Counted from the stretch's first letter, positions 48,569 through 56,539 are shown. The stretch: 64,000 bases of DNA from Flavisolibacter amylovorans (GCF_039541815.1 NZ_BAABGY010000005.1:124001-188000), one strand, 5' to 3'. The notes: generated from the sequence alone by a model not told the origin. Made by a program: numbers and translations.

Positions 48569-49465
48569 GTGATCAAGAAGAATCCCGATACGGCCACCAT
48601 CCCTGTTTACGATCTCCGCCACATCGACGCGGAGGCGCAGCACGGCCTGATGGTGGCGCGCTTTCGCGACTACCTCGATCAGCACTACCCGCACCTGCGC
48701 CGTCCGCACCGCCACTCGTTTTATCACCTCGTGCTCTTCACGAAGGGCAGCGGTACCCATACCATCGATTTCGAGACCTTCGACGTGCGGGCCGGGCAGG
48801 CTTACTTTATGAGTCCCGGGCAGGTGCACAGCTGGCAGTTCGAAGGCGACGTGGAAGGCTATGTCGTGCACTTCCAGCCTTCGTTCTTCACTGCGTTTCT
48901 GCACAACGACCGTTACCTCGAGCGCTTTGCTTTTTTCAGCGGGCGCCCCGAGCGCAGCGTATGCCAGCTCCCCGGGAGCGAGCTGGGAAGGGTGGCCGGG
49001 CTGTTCGAAGATCTGTTGGAGGAAGTGCGCCTCGGAAAAACCGGTGCGATCGACCTGGTACGGCTGCGCCTGCTCGAATTCTTTATCCGTACCGACCGGG
49101 TTTGTGGCGGTGATAAAGACGACGCGCCGGCTCCTCAAAAAAGCCTGTTGCTCCGGCATTTCCGGCAGCTGATCGACGAGCACTTCCGGGAACTGCGCCT
49201 GCCGCGCGAATATGCGGCGCTGCTTTATGTGACGCCCAATCACCTGAATGCGCTCTGCCGCGACCTGCTGGGCACCACCGCGGGCGACCTTATCCGCGAC
49301 CGGGTGCTGCTCGAGGCCAAGCGCCTGCTGACACACGCCGACCTCACCGTAGCCGCCGTTGCCGACAACCTGCATTTCGACGACCCATCCTATTTCAACC
49401 GTTTCTTCCGTAAGTACGTAGGCAGCACGCCCGACGAGTTCCGGAAGCAGCACCTTCACCTGTAA
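48569..49465 (+). CDS. AraC-family transcriptional regulator
   Basis: This 298-aa regulator has an N-terminal cupin-like sensing domain at about 10-140 (PHRHSFYHLVLFTKGSGTHT, AGQAYFMSPGQVHSWQF) and a C-terminal double helix-turn-helix at about 195-295 (LPREYAALLYVTPNHLNALC, then AVADNLHFDDPSYFNRFFRK). The last motif, FDDPSYFNRFFRKYVGSTPDEFR, is the AraC signature. The start is GTG at 48569; the first conserved residues follow soon after, so the N-terminus fits. It probably controls carbohydrate or stress genes, but no target is indicated. DUF983 lies 11 bp downstream and may be co-transcribed. Confidence 0.9.
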   Translation: MIKKNPDTATIPVYDLRHIDAEAQHGLMVARFRDYLDQHYPHLRRPHRHSFYHLVLFTKGSGTHTIDFETFDVRAGQAYFMSPGQVHSWQFEGDVEGYVVHFQPSFFTAFLHNDRYLERFAFFSGRPERSVCQLPGSELGRVAGLFEDLLEEVRLGKTGAIDLVRLRLLEFFIRTDRVCGGDKDDAPAPQKSLLLRHFRQLIDEHFRELRLPREYAALLYVTPNHLNALCRDLLGTTAGDLIRDRVLLEAKRLLTHADLTVAAVADNLHFDDPSYFNRFFRKYVGSTPDEFRKQHLHL

Positions 49466-49476
49466 AATCTTTCCCC

Positions 49477-49938
49477 ATGTGTGCGTACAGACAAGACGAG
49501 AAGCCGAACCTGATCCTCAGCATATTGAACAATAAATGCACCCGTTGCCGCCGCGGCGACCTGTTCGTGCACAAAGGGGCCTTCCGCATCAAAGGGCTCA
49601 TGAAGATGCACGACCAGTGCCCGGTGTGCGGTCAGCCACTCGATATGGAGCCGGGCTTCTACTACGGCACCATCATGATCTCCTATGCCATCGCGGTGCT
49701 GTTCAGCGTGGTCACTTTTATCCTCTGGTACCTCATCGTGGGTATGTCGCTCCAGGACTCCCGCTTTTTCTGGTGGATCGGCGTCAACGCGGTGTTGCTC
49801 GGCATCCTGCAGCCGCCGCTGATGCGCATCTCCCGCACTGCCTGGCTGGCCTTCTTCGTACGCTATAGTCCCAACTGGCATAAAGGCGATATCGTGCAGC
49901 GGTATAACTACAATAAAGACCAGATGAATAACTGGTAA
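49477..49938 (+). CDS. DUF983 family membrane protein with zinc-ribbon-like Cys pairs
   Basis: This is a 153-aa protein with two CxxC pairs (CTRC at 21-24 and CPVC at 48-51), which could bind zinc. Two membrane helices follow at about 63-87 and 93-115. LNNKCTRCRRGDLFVHKGAF and DMEPGFYYGTIMISYAIAV are typical of DUF983. The function is unknown. It follows the AraC-family gene by 11 bp, and MITE-like element B begins immediately after its stop codon. Confidence 0.88.
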   Translation: MCAYRQDEKPNLILSILNNKCTRCRRGDLFVHKGAFRIKGLMKMHDQCPVCGQPLDMEPGFYYGTIMISYAIAVLFSVVTFILWYLIVGMSLQDSRFFWWIGVNAVLLGILQPPLMRISRTAWLAFFVRYSPNWHKGDIVQRYNYNKDQMNNW

Positions 49939-49939
49939 C

Positions 49940-50187
49940 GGCCCCCTGTCCCCCGTAGGGGGAACTTAGATCGAGGCTTTTTGTACCGTAGTTGTCATTC
50001 CTAAAGTAGATAATACTCAATATTCAAATGAATTCTCTTGAGCATAGAGCGTTGAACATTGAGCATTGAATATTTTGAAGTAGAAAGCCCCGACACCGTC
50101 GGGGCTTTCGTATAAACAGCCTTGAGAAAAGTTCGAAACAAAAGAAGTATGATCGACCTAAGTTCCCCCTACGGGGGACAGGGGGCC
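49940..50187. mobile_element. MITE-like element B, inverted copy of element A
   Basis: The element is 248 bp. The termini GGCCCCCTGTCCCCCGTAGG (49940 on) and CCTACGGGGGACAGGGGGCC (to 50187) form inverted repeats of about 35 bp. Read on the minus strand it aligns with element A: shared TCGATCATACTTCTTTTG, hairpin core (50082-50112), CTACTTCAA, and CAATGCTCAATGTTCAACG. It begins 2 bp after the DUF983 stop and ends 7 bp before the yidD stop. Confidence 0.82.
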
Positions 50188-50194
50188 AGATCCC

Positions 50195-50425
50195 CTAAGG
50201 CACAGGATCATAGCCGCTTCCGCCCCAGGGATGGCAGCGGCCGATGCGCCGGACGGTGAGCCAGAAGCCTTTGAAGAGACCGTATTTTTTAAAGGCCTCG
50301 AGGCCGTATTGCGAGCAGGTGGGGGTGTAGCGGCAGGAGGGACCCAGCATCGGGGAGATCGCCTTCTGGTAAAAGCGGATGATCCAGATAAAGGGCAGCG
50401 CCAGGAGCTTAAGAAGTTGGTTCAT
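50195..50425 (-). CDS. yidD: Membrane protein insertion efficiency factor
   Basis: This 76-aa YidD protein is membrane-associated and helps membrane-protein insertion. The hallmark sequence is clear: IRFYQKAISPMLGPSCRYTP, then TCSQYGLEAFKKYGLFKGFW and RIGRCHPWGGSGYDPVP at the end, with three conserved Cys. It overlaps rnpA by 17 bp and follows it, the standard rpmH-rnpA-yidD order. yidC does not follow. Confidence 0.96.
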   Translation of the reverse strand: MNQLLKLLALPFIWIIRFYQKAISPMLGPSCRYTPTCSQYGLEAFKKYGLFKGFWLTVRRIGRCHPWGGSGYDPVP

Positions 50426-50801
50426 GCCGTTTCTTTTTGAGTTGTTTGAGGGCCCGGCCCATGGCGGTATACATCGCGTCGTACTCGGGGAGCTGCTTGT
50501 CGAGGTAGATAAAGAAGAGGTGCAGTCCGCCGCCTGTTTCCGCCACCTGTTCGCGGAGCCCGGCCGCCTGCAGCCGGTAGGCCTCCCGCATGAGTCTTTT
50601 CACCCGGTTGCGGTCGGCCGCCTTTTTAAAGTGCCGCTTGCTGCAGCTGAACCCGGCCTGGAGCCCATCGGTGCCCTCCGGCAGGTACCGGTGCCACGTC
50701 AGCAGCGGAAACACCGAAAAGCGCTGCCCGCCCTTGAAGAGGGCGTCGATGGCGGATCGGTGCTTGAGGCGTGCTTGTTTCGGGAGGCCGTTGGGCTTCA
50801 T
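50409..50801 (-). CDS. rnpA: Ribonuclease P protein component
   Basis: This is the 130-aa protein subunit of RNase P, needed for 5' maturation of tRNA. Family features are the N-terminal LPKQARLKHRSAIDALFKGG, basic RNA-binding segment KRHFKKAADRNRVKRLMREA (the RNR motif), and the C-terminal helix with ALKQLKKKRH. It lies downstream of rpmH but is separated from it by 212 bp containing a terminator, so it may have its own promoter. It overlaps yidD by 17 bp, implying translational coupling. Confidence 0.95.
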   Translation of the reverse strand: MKPNGLPKQARLKHRSAIDALFKGGQRFSVFPLLTWHRYLPEGTDGLQAGFSCSKRHFKKAADRNRVKRLMREAYRLQAAGLREQVAETGGGLHLFFIYLDKQLPEYDAMYTAMGRALKQLKKKRHEPTS

Positions 50802-50916
50802 GGAAGTGAATATCGTATAACGAATACCGGATAACGAAGATCGAAGTTAGGCCGGACCTAGGATTGAGGTCCAAGGAAATGATTGATTGCTCTAAAGACG
50901 GCGCCACAGCGTCACC

Positions 50917-50943
50917 CCTTCCCTTTAGGAAGGGGTTGGGGGA
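50917..50943. repeat. Short palindrome ACCCCTTCCCTTTAGGAAGGGGT
   Basis: A 10-bp stem (ACCCCTTCCC / GGAAGGGGT) is followed by TGGGGGATGGGCC. The layout resembles the MITE-like family termini but the sequence differs. It lies in the rpmH-rnpA spacer. Confidence 0.6.
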
Positions 50944-50957
50944 TGGGCCGGGCAAAA

Positions 50958-50986
50958 CAAAAAGCCCCGCTCGGGGGCTTTTGAAT
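50958..50986 (-). terminator. Terminator after rpmH
   Basis: Read on the minus strand, AAAAGCCCCCGAGCGGGGCTTTTTG forms a GC-rich stem followed by T residues. It separates rpmH from rnpA. Confidence 0.85.
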
Positions 50987-51013
50987 ATACTTCGCGCCAC
51001 GGGGGTGGCTGGA

Positions 51014-51169
51014 TTACTTGAGTTTACGCTCGTCGCTCACGGTCAGCTTGTGACGACCCTTGGCGCGGCGGGAAGCCAGCACCTTACGGCCGTTAGCGCT
51101 CTGCATACGTTTGCGGAAACCATGGACGGTCTTACGACGGCGGTTGTGCGGTTGGAATGTACGTTTCAT
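51014..51169 (-). CDS. rpmH: 50S ribosomal protein L34
   Basis: This 51-aa, very basic protein starts MKRTFQPHNRRRKTVHGFRK, continues RMQSANGRKVLASRRAKGRH and ends KLTVSDERKLK. This is the full L34 sequence, identifiable by the invariant RTFQPHNRRR and GRKVLASRRAKGR blocks. It is short enough to be missed by length-filtered gene finders. It begins the rpmH-rnpA-yidD cluster, with a terminator directly behind it. Confidence 0.98.
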   Translation of the reverse strand: MKRTFQPHNRRRKTVHGFRKRMQSANGRKVLASRRAKGRHKLTVSDERKLK

Positions 51170-51765
51170 ATCAAATTTCTTTTTCCCTTTTTACAAAATG
51201 GACCGTGGAGAAACGGCCGGTTTTCAGTCGCGGCCTACAGGGCACCACCCCCGTTGGCTTTGTGAAAGGACGGCAAAGGTAGGGGAAAGATCGCAGATCT
51301 CAGATCTTGGATTTCAGATTTCTTTCGGGCTGGGCTGCTTTAACAGATCCGGAATAAACACTCCGTACCGGAATTTCGAATTCTCTCCTGAATGTGTGGT
51401 CCGAAGGCGGTTTAAGCAAAAGAAGGGTTTCTTTACCGCTAAGAAAAGAAGAAGCTAAGGTTTTCGCTAAGAATAGGGTCTATCGGTCTATTTGTCTATT
51501 GGTCTCGACGAAGCCGGGCCTGTCGGGATGCCGGCCGTAGCGCCGGCATAAGAGGTCGGTTCTGCGCAGCATAGTTTATCGTATGGAAAGATCTTAACCG
51601 CGGAGACTTGCCGATTCTGAACCAAAGTTGCCCGCAAAATCATCCGCGCTTATCGTATAGAATCCGTTAGATCTGCGTTCTTTCTTTCTGGACCCTCCCC
51701 GTGCGGTGGTCCATAAAAAAAAGAGGAACGACCGTCCCTCTTCATTTCGATACTGTTCTGCAGTT
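51170..51765. other. ~600-bp spacer with repeat words, no gene
   Basis: It contains the stutter GATCGCAGATCTCAGATCTT (51289-51320) matching the kinase-end repeat at 45414, and TCTATTTGTCTATTGGTCT (51486-51508) matching the palindrome after the SOD gene. Between them I see nothing interpretable. The rpmH promoter should lie near 51170-51250. Confidence 0.55.
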
Positions 51766-52620
51766 CTACAGGTCGTTCGTATTAAACGTATCTCCCTGGT
51801 TGATATCCCCGGTCTCGAAGCCTTTTTTGAACCAGCGCATCCGCTGCTCGGAGGTGCCGTGGGTGAAGCTCTCCGGAACGGTATAGCCTTGCGATTGCTT
51901 CTGGATATTGTCGTCGCCGATGGCGTTGGCCGCACGGAGCGCCTCTTCAATGTCGCCTTCTTCGAGGTAGCCCTTGCCTTTCTGGTAGTGGGCGAACACC
52001 CCGGCAAAGAAGTCGGCCTGCAGCTCCATGCGCACCGAAAACTGGTTGTATTCGGCTTCGCTCACCCGGCCCCGCATCCGGGCCATCTTTTCCGAAGTGC
52101 CCATCAGGGTCTGGATGTGGTGCCCCACCTCGTGTGCGATCACGTAGGCCATGGCGAAGTCGCCGCCGCCACCGAAGCGGTTGCGAAGCTCGTTATAGAA
52201 GGAAAGGTCGACGTATACTTTCTGGTCGGCCGGGCAGTAGAAAGGGCCGCTCTGGGCGCTCGCATAGCCGCAGCCGCTCTGCACCCGGTCGGTAAACAGC
52301 ACCAGCGTGGGCGCCGGGTAGCGCTGTCCGGCGCGCTGGAAGAGCTGTCCCCATACGTCCTCCGTATCGGCCAGCACCACCTTCACGAAGGAAGCCAACT
52401 GGTCCTCGGCCGCGCGCTGCTCGGTCGATACCTGCTGGGTTGTTTGCCCCGGAAGGGGCGCCATCTGGCCATCGCCGCCGTTGCCGCCTCCCAGTAAGAA
52501 GTTGAGTACCAGGGCAATAACACCGAGGATGCCCCCGCCGGCTGCGATCCCGCCACCCGACATGCCACCGCCGCGGCGGTCGTCCACATTACCACTTTCC
52601 CGTCTGCCTTGCCATAACAT
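51766..52620 (-). CDS. YpfJ-type neutral zinc metallopeptidase
   Basis: This 284-aa protein of the KPN_02809/YpfJ neutral zinc metallopeptidase family has a short cytoplasmic N-terminus (MLWQGRRESGNVDDRRGGGM). One membrane helix is at about 25-45 (GGGILGVIALVLNFLLGGG). The peptidase domain carries CGYASAQSGPFYCPADQKVY and the zinc motif AHEVGHHIQ at about residue 162, with the downstream ELQADFFAGVFAHY Glu region. The C-terminal SFTHGTSEQRMRWFKKGFET is diagnostic. The substrate is unknown. It is monocistronic. Confidence 0.93.
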   Translation of the reverse strand: MLWQGRRESGNVDDRRGGGMSGGGIAAGGGILGVIALVLNFLLGGGNGGDGQMAPLPGQTTQQVSTEQRAAEDQLASFVKVVLADTEDVWGQLFQRAGQRYPAPTLVLFTDRVQSGCGYASAQSGPFYCPADQKVYVDLSFYNELRNRFGGGGDFAMAYVIAHEVGHHIQTLMGTSEKMARMRGRVSEAEYNQFSVRMELQADFFAGVFAHYQKGKGYLEEGDIEEALRAANAIGDDNIQKQSQGYTVPESFTHGTSEQRMRWFKKGFETGDINQGDTFNTNDL

Positions 52621-52657
52621 AGTAGAAGCTTTAGAGTAGTATAAAAGTAAAAAACGT

Positions 52658-52868
52658 GCCGGAGGGAGAGCGGATGGGGTAATGGGGGAATGGGAGCATG
52701 GGAGAATACGTTCCGGGCACTGATTCCAGGGACGGAAAGGCCTTGTTCACTCGGAAAGCTAACGTCTGCCTTATCATGATGAGCGCTCCCGTTCCTGTTC
52801 ACCGGCGATGGTTTTTAGAATTACCCCATTCCCCCATCACCCCATTCTCCCATCAGCTCTCCGGAAGT
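52658..52868. repeat. Stuttered palindrome, word GGGGTAATGGGGGAATGGGA
   Basis: The left arm (52658-52708) contains GGATGGGGTAATGGGGGAAT. The right arm (52817-52868) contains ACCCCATTCCCCCATCACCC. The loop is about 108 bp. The right arm includes the last codons and stop of zwf, and a mirrored copy of those bases (GCCGGAGGGAGAGC) appears in the left arm. Confidence 0.8.
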
Positions 52869-54355
52869 GTGGCCCAGTGGAAGCCATCGCGGGCGATGAG
52901 GGCCTCCGCGTCTTCCGGACCCCAGGTGCCGGGGGCATAATTGGGGAAGTCGACGGGCGGCTTGCTGGCCCACACGGCCATCACGGGGGCGATCACCTTC
53001 CAGGCCGCTTCCACCTGGTCGGCCCGCATAAAAAGCGTCGGGTTGCCTTCGATCACGTCTTCCAGCAGCGTTTCGTAGGCTTCGGGCTGGCTGTCCTCAT
53101 CGCCGTCGGGGGCGTAATCGAAACGCATATCCACCGGCCGGAGCGTCATGTGCGGCCCGGGCTGCTTGGCCTGGAAGCGCAGGCGGATGTCCATGGTGGG
53201 CGCGATGGCGATCGTAAGGCGGTTCGGCCGCCAGGTGTGGCTTGCCTCTTCGGGGAAGGCAAAGTCGGGCGCCGGCTTGAACTGGATCGTGATCACGGTC
53301 TCCTTCTCGGCGAGGCACTTGCCGGTGCGCACGTAAAAGGGCACGCCCTTCCAGCGCCAGGTGTCCACGAAGAGGCGGAGCGCGGCAAAGGTCTCGACGC
53401 CGGACTGCGGGGCCACGTCTTTTTCCTGTCGGTAGCCGGGCACCTTGTTGCCCTGCAGCCAGCCGGGGCCATACTGGCCGCGTACGGCGTGCTGGTGCAC
53501 GTCGCCGGGTTCGATCCGGCGGACCGCCTGCAGCACGTCGAGCTTCTTGTTCCGGATCTCGTCGGCGGCAAACGAAATGGGCGCTTCCATGGCGATCATG
53601 CACAGCATCTGCAGCACATGGTTCTGCACCATATCGCGCAGGGCGCCGGAGCTTTCGTAGTAAGCCCCGCGGTTCCCGACGCTGACCGTTTCCGAAGCGG
53701 TTATCTGCACGTAGTCGATGTAGTTGCTGTTCCAAACCGGCTCGAAGAGCGTATTGGCAAAGCGGAGGGCGAGCAGGTTCTGCACCGTTTCCTTGCCCAG
53801 GAAGTGGTCGATGCGGTAGATCTGCTCTTCGGCGAAGAGCGTACGCAGCAGGGCATTCAGTTCCCGCGCGCTTTCGAGGTCGTGGCCGAATGGCTTTTCG
53901 AATACCATGCGGTGCCGCTTCGGGTCCGAAGCCAGCTTCGCCTTGTGCAGTTTTTTGACGATCACGGGCGCGAGGTTAGGCGCTACCGACAGGTAGTAGA
54001 TCACGTTGGCCGGCTCCTTCCAGCCTTTTTCGAGCGCGGCGATCTCGGCAGCCATGTCCTTATAGGCTTTGTCCTGTCCGAGGTCGTGGCGGCTGTAGGT
54101 GATGTTGCGCGCGAACTTGTTCCAGTGTGTCTTCAGCGCTTCCTTGCGCCGGGAGTGGGCCTGCACGCCCTTGCGCAGGTGCGTCCGGAAGGCGGTGTCG
54201 GCCAGCTCACTGCGCCCGATGCCGATGACCGCCACCCGCTCCGGCAGGTAGCCGTCAAGGTGCAGGTTGAACAGGGCGGGGATGAGCTTGCGCTGCGCGA
54301 GGTCGCCCGAGCCGCCGAAGATGTAGATGATCGTTGGAGGAATATTGTTGCTCAC
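52853..54355 (-). CDS. zwf: Glucose-6-phosphate 1-dehydrogenase
   Basis: This 500-aa enzyme oxidises glucose-6-phosphate to 6-phosphogluconolactone with NADP, the entry to the oxidative pentose phosphate pathway. The dinucleotide fold opens with IYIFGGSGDLAQRKLIPALF. The substrate site is YRIDHFLGKETVQNLLALRF with the catalytic His. The conserved FEKPFGHDLESARELN and RAYYESSGALRDMVQNHVLQ follow. The length is normal. It lies downstream of gnd, 116 bp apart, with a palindrome between them. No 6-phosphogluconolactonase gene is present in the window. Confidence 0.97.
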   Translation of the reverse strand: MSNNIPPTIIYIFGGSGDLAQRKLIPALFNLHLDGYLPERVAVIGIGRSELADTAFRTHLRKGVQAHSRRKEALKTHWNKFARNITYSRHDLGQDKAYKDMAAEIAALEKGWKEPANVIYYLSVAPNLAPVIVKKLHKAKLASDPKRHRMVFEKPFGHDLESARELNALLRTLFAEEQIYRIDHFLGKETVQNLLALRFANTLFEPVWNSNYIDYVQITASETVSVGNRGAYYESSGALRDMVQNHVLQMLCMIAMEAPISFAADEIRNKKLDVLQAVRRIEPGDVHQHAVRGQYGPGWLQGNKVPGYRQEKDVAPQSGVETFAALRLFVDTWRWKGVPFYVRTGKCLAEKETVITIQFKPAPDFAFPEEASHTWRPNRLTIAIAPTMDIRLRFQAKQPGPHMTLRPVDMRFDYAPDGDEDSQPEAYETLLEDVIEGNPTLFMRADQVEAAWKVIAPVMAVWASKPPVDFPNYAPGTWGPEDAEALIARDGFHWATLPES

Positions 54356-54360
54356 GGGGA

Positions 54361-54471
54361 GAAAGGTTTAGGAGGGTTCAGGTGGGTTTAGGAGGGTTCA
54401 GAAGGGTCGGGATGTCTGTATGCGGCTACACGCCAACCTTCCTGAACCTTTCTGAACCCTCCTGAACCTGT
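54361..54471. repeat. Stuttered palindrome, word TTTAGGAGGGTTCAGG
   Basis: The left arm (54363-54406) holds four variants of TTTAGGAGGGTTCAG. The right arm (54434-54470) holds CCTTCCTGAACCTTTCTGAA and CCCTCCTGAACC. The loop is about 27 bp. It fills the gnd-zwf spacer from 5 bp before the zwf start to 2 bp from the gnd stop. Confidence 0.82.
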
Positions 54472-55920
54472 TTACGTTACCGGATTATCGCTTTGGGTCT
54501 TATCCCGGTTCCATTCGGTGTGGAAGACGCCTTCGCGGTCGGTGCGGCGGTAGGTATGGGCGCCGAAGTAGTCGCGCTGGGCCTGCACGAGGTTGGTGGG
54601 CCCGCGGCCGGAGCGGAGCGCATCGAAATAGGCGAGGGCGCTGCTCATGGCTGCCAGCGGGATGCCCCCTGCAACGCCTTTGGAAACGACGCCGCGCAGC
54701 GCGCCGGTTCTTTGCTGCAGCCAGGAAGCGAGCGCCGGGTGTAGTAGTACGGACGGCAGTTTCGGTTGCTCGTCGAAAGCGTCGGCAAACAGGGGCAGCA
54801 GCCCGGAGCGGATGATGCACCCGGCCCGCCACACGCGTACCACGGAGGCCATCGGGATCTCCATCTGGTAAGCATCCGAAGCCGCCACAAGCAGGCTGAG
54901 CCCCTGCGCATAGGCGATCACGAAGCAGACCGACAGCGCCGTTTCGAGCTCCGCCGCGTCTTCTTCGGTGAATACCGCTTCTGCCCTGGGTTCCTGCGGG
55001 AAGAGGGCTTCCACCCGCAGCCGGAGCTCCTTGCCGCCGGAGAGCGTGCGGGCCGACACGGCGGCATCGATGGTAGGGATCGCCACGGGAAGATCCATGC
55101 CTTCTACCGAGGTCCATTTGCCGGTGCCCTTAGAGGCAGCCGCGTCGAGGATCCGGTCGATCAGGTAGGTGGCGCCGGAGGCGTCCTCGTCGTCGAGCAC
55201 AGTAAAGATGTCGGCCGTGATCTCCACGAGGTAGGAGCGCAGCGGGCCCTCGTTCCACCGGGAAAATACGGTAGCCAGCTGCTTGTTGGAATAGCCACCC
55301 CGGCGCATCAAGTCGTAGGCTTCGGAAAGCAGCTGCATGAGGGCGTACTCGATGCCGTTGTGCACCATCTTCACATAGTGGCCGGCGGCCTCGCGGCCCA
55401 TGAAGGCCACGCAGGGCACGCCATCGTGGCTGGCAGCCACCGACTCCAGGATCGGCTTCAGGTATTCGTAGGCCGCCGCGTCGCCGCCGGGCATCAGCGA
55501 GGGACCGAGGCGGGCGCCGAGCTCGCCGCCCGACACCCCCATGCCGAAGAAGTGGATGCCGCGGGGCTGCAGCTCCCGGAAGCGCCGGTTGGTGTCTTTA
55601 AAATACGAGTTGCCGCCGTCGATGAGGATGTCGCCTTCCTGGAGGTGGGGGAGGAGGTTGGCAATGACGTCGTCGACCGGCTTGCCGGCTGGTACCAGGA
55701 TCATGAGTTTGCGCGGGCGCTTCAGGCCCGCGGCGAGCAGGGTGACGTCCGTTACGCCTTTCACGGTGGTGCCGGGCCGGGCGGCGGCCTCCAGCGCGTC
55801 GGCGCGCTCCTGCTTCAGGTCGAAGCCGATCACGGAGTAGCCCTGGTCGGCGATGTTGAGCAGCAGGTTGCTGCCCATGACGCCGATGCCGATCATGCCA
55901 AAGTCGTAGGTGGGTTCCAT
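54472..55920 (-). CDS. gnd: 6-phosphogluconate dehydrogenase (NADP, decarboxylating)
   Basis: This 482-aa enzyme converts 6-phosphogluconate to ribulose-5-phosphate with NADPH and CO2 release. The Rossmann fold starts MEPTYDFGMIGIGVMGSNLL (start at 55920, since longer frames add a non-conserved 38 residues). Substrate and catalytic motifs are IDGGNSYFKDTNRR, GMGVSGGELGARLGPSLMPG and YVKMVHNGIEYALMQLLSEA with the catalytic Lys. Later come DLMRRGGYSN and GTGKWTSVEGMDL. The C-terminal ends with DYFGAHTYRR, as in long-form enzymes. It precedes zwf, so the two NADPH-producing steps are together. Confidence 0.97.
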   Translation of the reverse strand: MEPTYDFGMIGIGVMGSNLLLNIADQGYSVIGFDLKQERADALEAAARPGTTVKGVTDVTLLAAGLKRPRKLMILVPAGKPVDDVIANLLPHLQEGDILIDGGNSYFKDTNRRFRELQPRGIHFFGMGVSGGELGARLGPSLMPGGDAAAYEYLKPILESVAASHDGVPCVAFMGREAAGHYVKMVHNGIEYALMQLLSEAYDLMRRGGYSNKQLATVFSRWNEGPLRSYLVEITADIFTVLDDEDASGATYLIDRILDAAASKGTGKWTSVEGMDLPVAIPTIDAAVSARTLSGGKELRLRVEALFPQEPRAEAVFTEEDAAELETALSVCFVIAYAQGLSLLVAASDAYQMEIPMASVVRVWRAGCIIRSGLLPLFADAFDEQPKLPSVLLHPALASWLQQRTGALRGVVSKGVAGGIPLAAMSSALAYFDALRSGRGPTNLVQAQRDYFGAHTYRRTDREGVFHTEWNRDKTQSDNPVT

Positions 55921-56037
55921 GGCAACTAAATTAAGGGCGGGCCAGTTCGGACGCGGGAAGCGATCAGGGGGATCGGGCACTGCTGCGCCCGTTGCAGAAA
56001 AGGAGGAAAAGGGACAGGGGCGCCCAGGGTCCAAAGA

Positions 56038-56062
56038 AGAGGCCGCCCCTGGGGCGGCCTCT
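56038..56062 (-). terminator. Terminator after the cytochrome c gene
   Basis: AGAGGCCGCCCC pairs with GGGGCGGCCTCT. The T run on the minus strand is weak (TTCTTTGG). The hairpin lies 25 bp beyond the stop codon. Confidence 0.65.
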
Positions 56063-56086
56063 GGATAGGTTACGGCACCGGCACAC

Positions 56087-56539
56087 TTACTGCTTGCGGG
56101 TGCTGTCGGTGCCGGCAGCGGGTCGGCTGGCCGGCGCTTCCTTGCGGGGCGCCATCGTCAGCGGCTCGGGGCGGCCGTTGTGGCAGGTATAGCAGGTCAC
56201 CATCAGCTTTGTTTCCAGCTTTTTGGGATCACCTGCTTCCTCGAAATATTTCTTATTGAGCTGGTTGGTCATCTTCATCATCTCGCGGGCGATGAGCTTG
56301 TGCTTGTTGCCGTCGGAAGCCCAGTTCCACTCCTTGGTTTCCTGGTTGCGGACGTGGCAGAAATTACATTTCTGGCCAACGGAAGCGCTGAAATGCTGCA
56401 TCACCGAATCCATTTGCTGCTTGGTGATGTTCTTAGGGAGGACCTTCAGGTTCTTGTACTCCGGCTCTTCGGCACGGATCGCGAAGGACATGGCCAGGAT
56501 GCCGACCAACACTGATCCGAGTACGATCATTTTCTTCAT
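56087..56539 (-). CDS. Exported di-heme c-type cytochrome (reaction-centre-cytochrome-like)
   Basis: This 150-aa protein has an N-terminal signal or anchor (MIVLGSVLVGILAMSFAIRA) and two heme-attachment motifs, CNFCH (58-62) and CYTCH (116-120). Their spacing and surroundings (LPKNITKQQMDSVMQHFSAS before the first; KLMVTCYTCHNGRPEP at the second) resemble the family named after the photosynthetic reaction-centre cytochrome subunit. This family is widespread in non-phototrophic Bacteroidota and not evidence of photosynthesis. The Met in REMMKMTNQLNKKYF may ligate heme. The C-terminus is a polar tail. Periplasmic electron transfer is inferred. Confidence 0.88.
   Translation of the reverse strand: MKKMIVLGSVLVGILAMSFAIRAEEPEYKNLKVLPKNITKQQMDSVMQHFSASVGQKCNFCHVRNQETKEWNWASDGNKHKLIAREMMKMTNQLNKKYFEEAGDPKKLETKLMVTCYTCHNGRPEPLTMAPRKEAPASRPAAGTDSTRKQ

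Noticed and set aside
50195..51169. Replication origin near rpmH-rnpA
   Set aside because: dnaA, dnaN and DnaA-box clusters are not seen. In Bacteroidota the rpmH-rnpA pair is often away from the origin.
56087..56539. Photosynthesis gene (reaction-centre cytochrome)
   Set aside because: Only a family-name resemblance; no reaction-centre or pigment genes are present, and the family is common in non-phototrophs.
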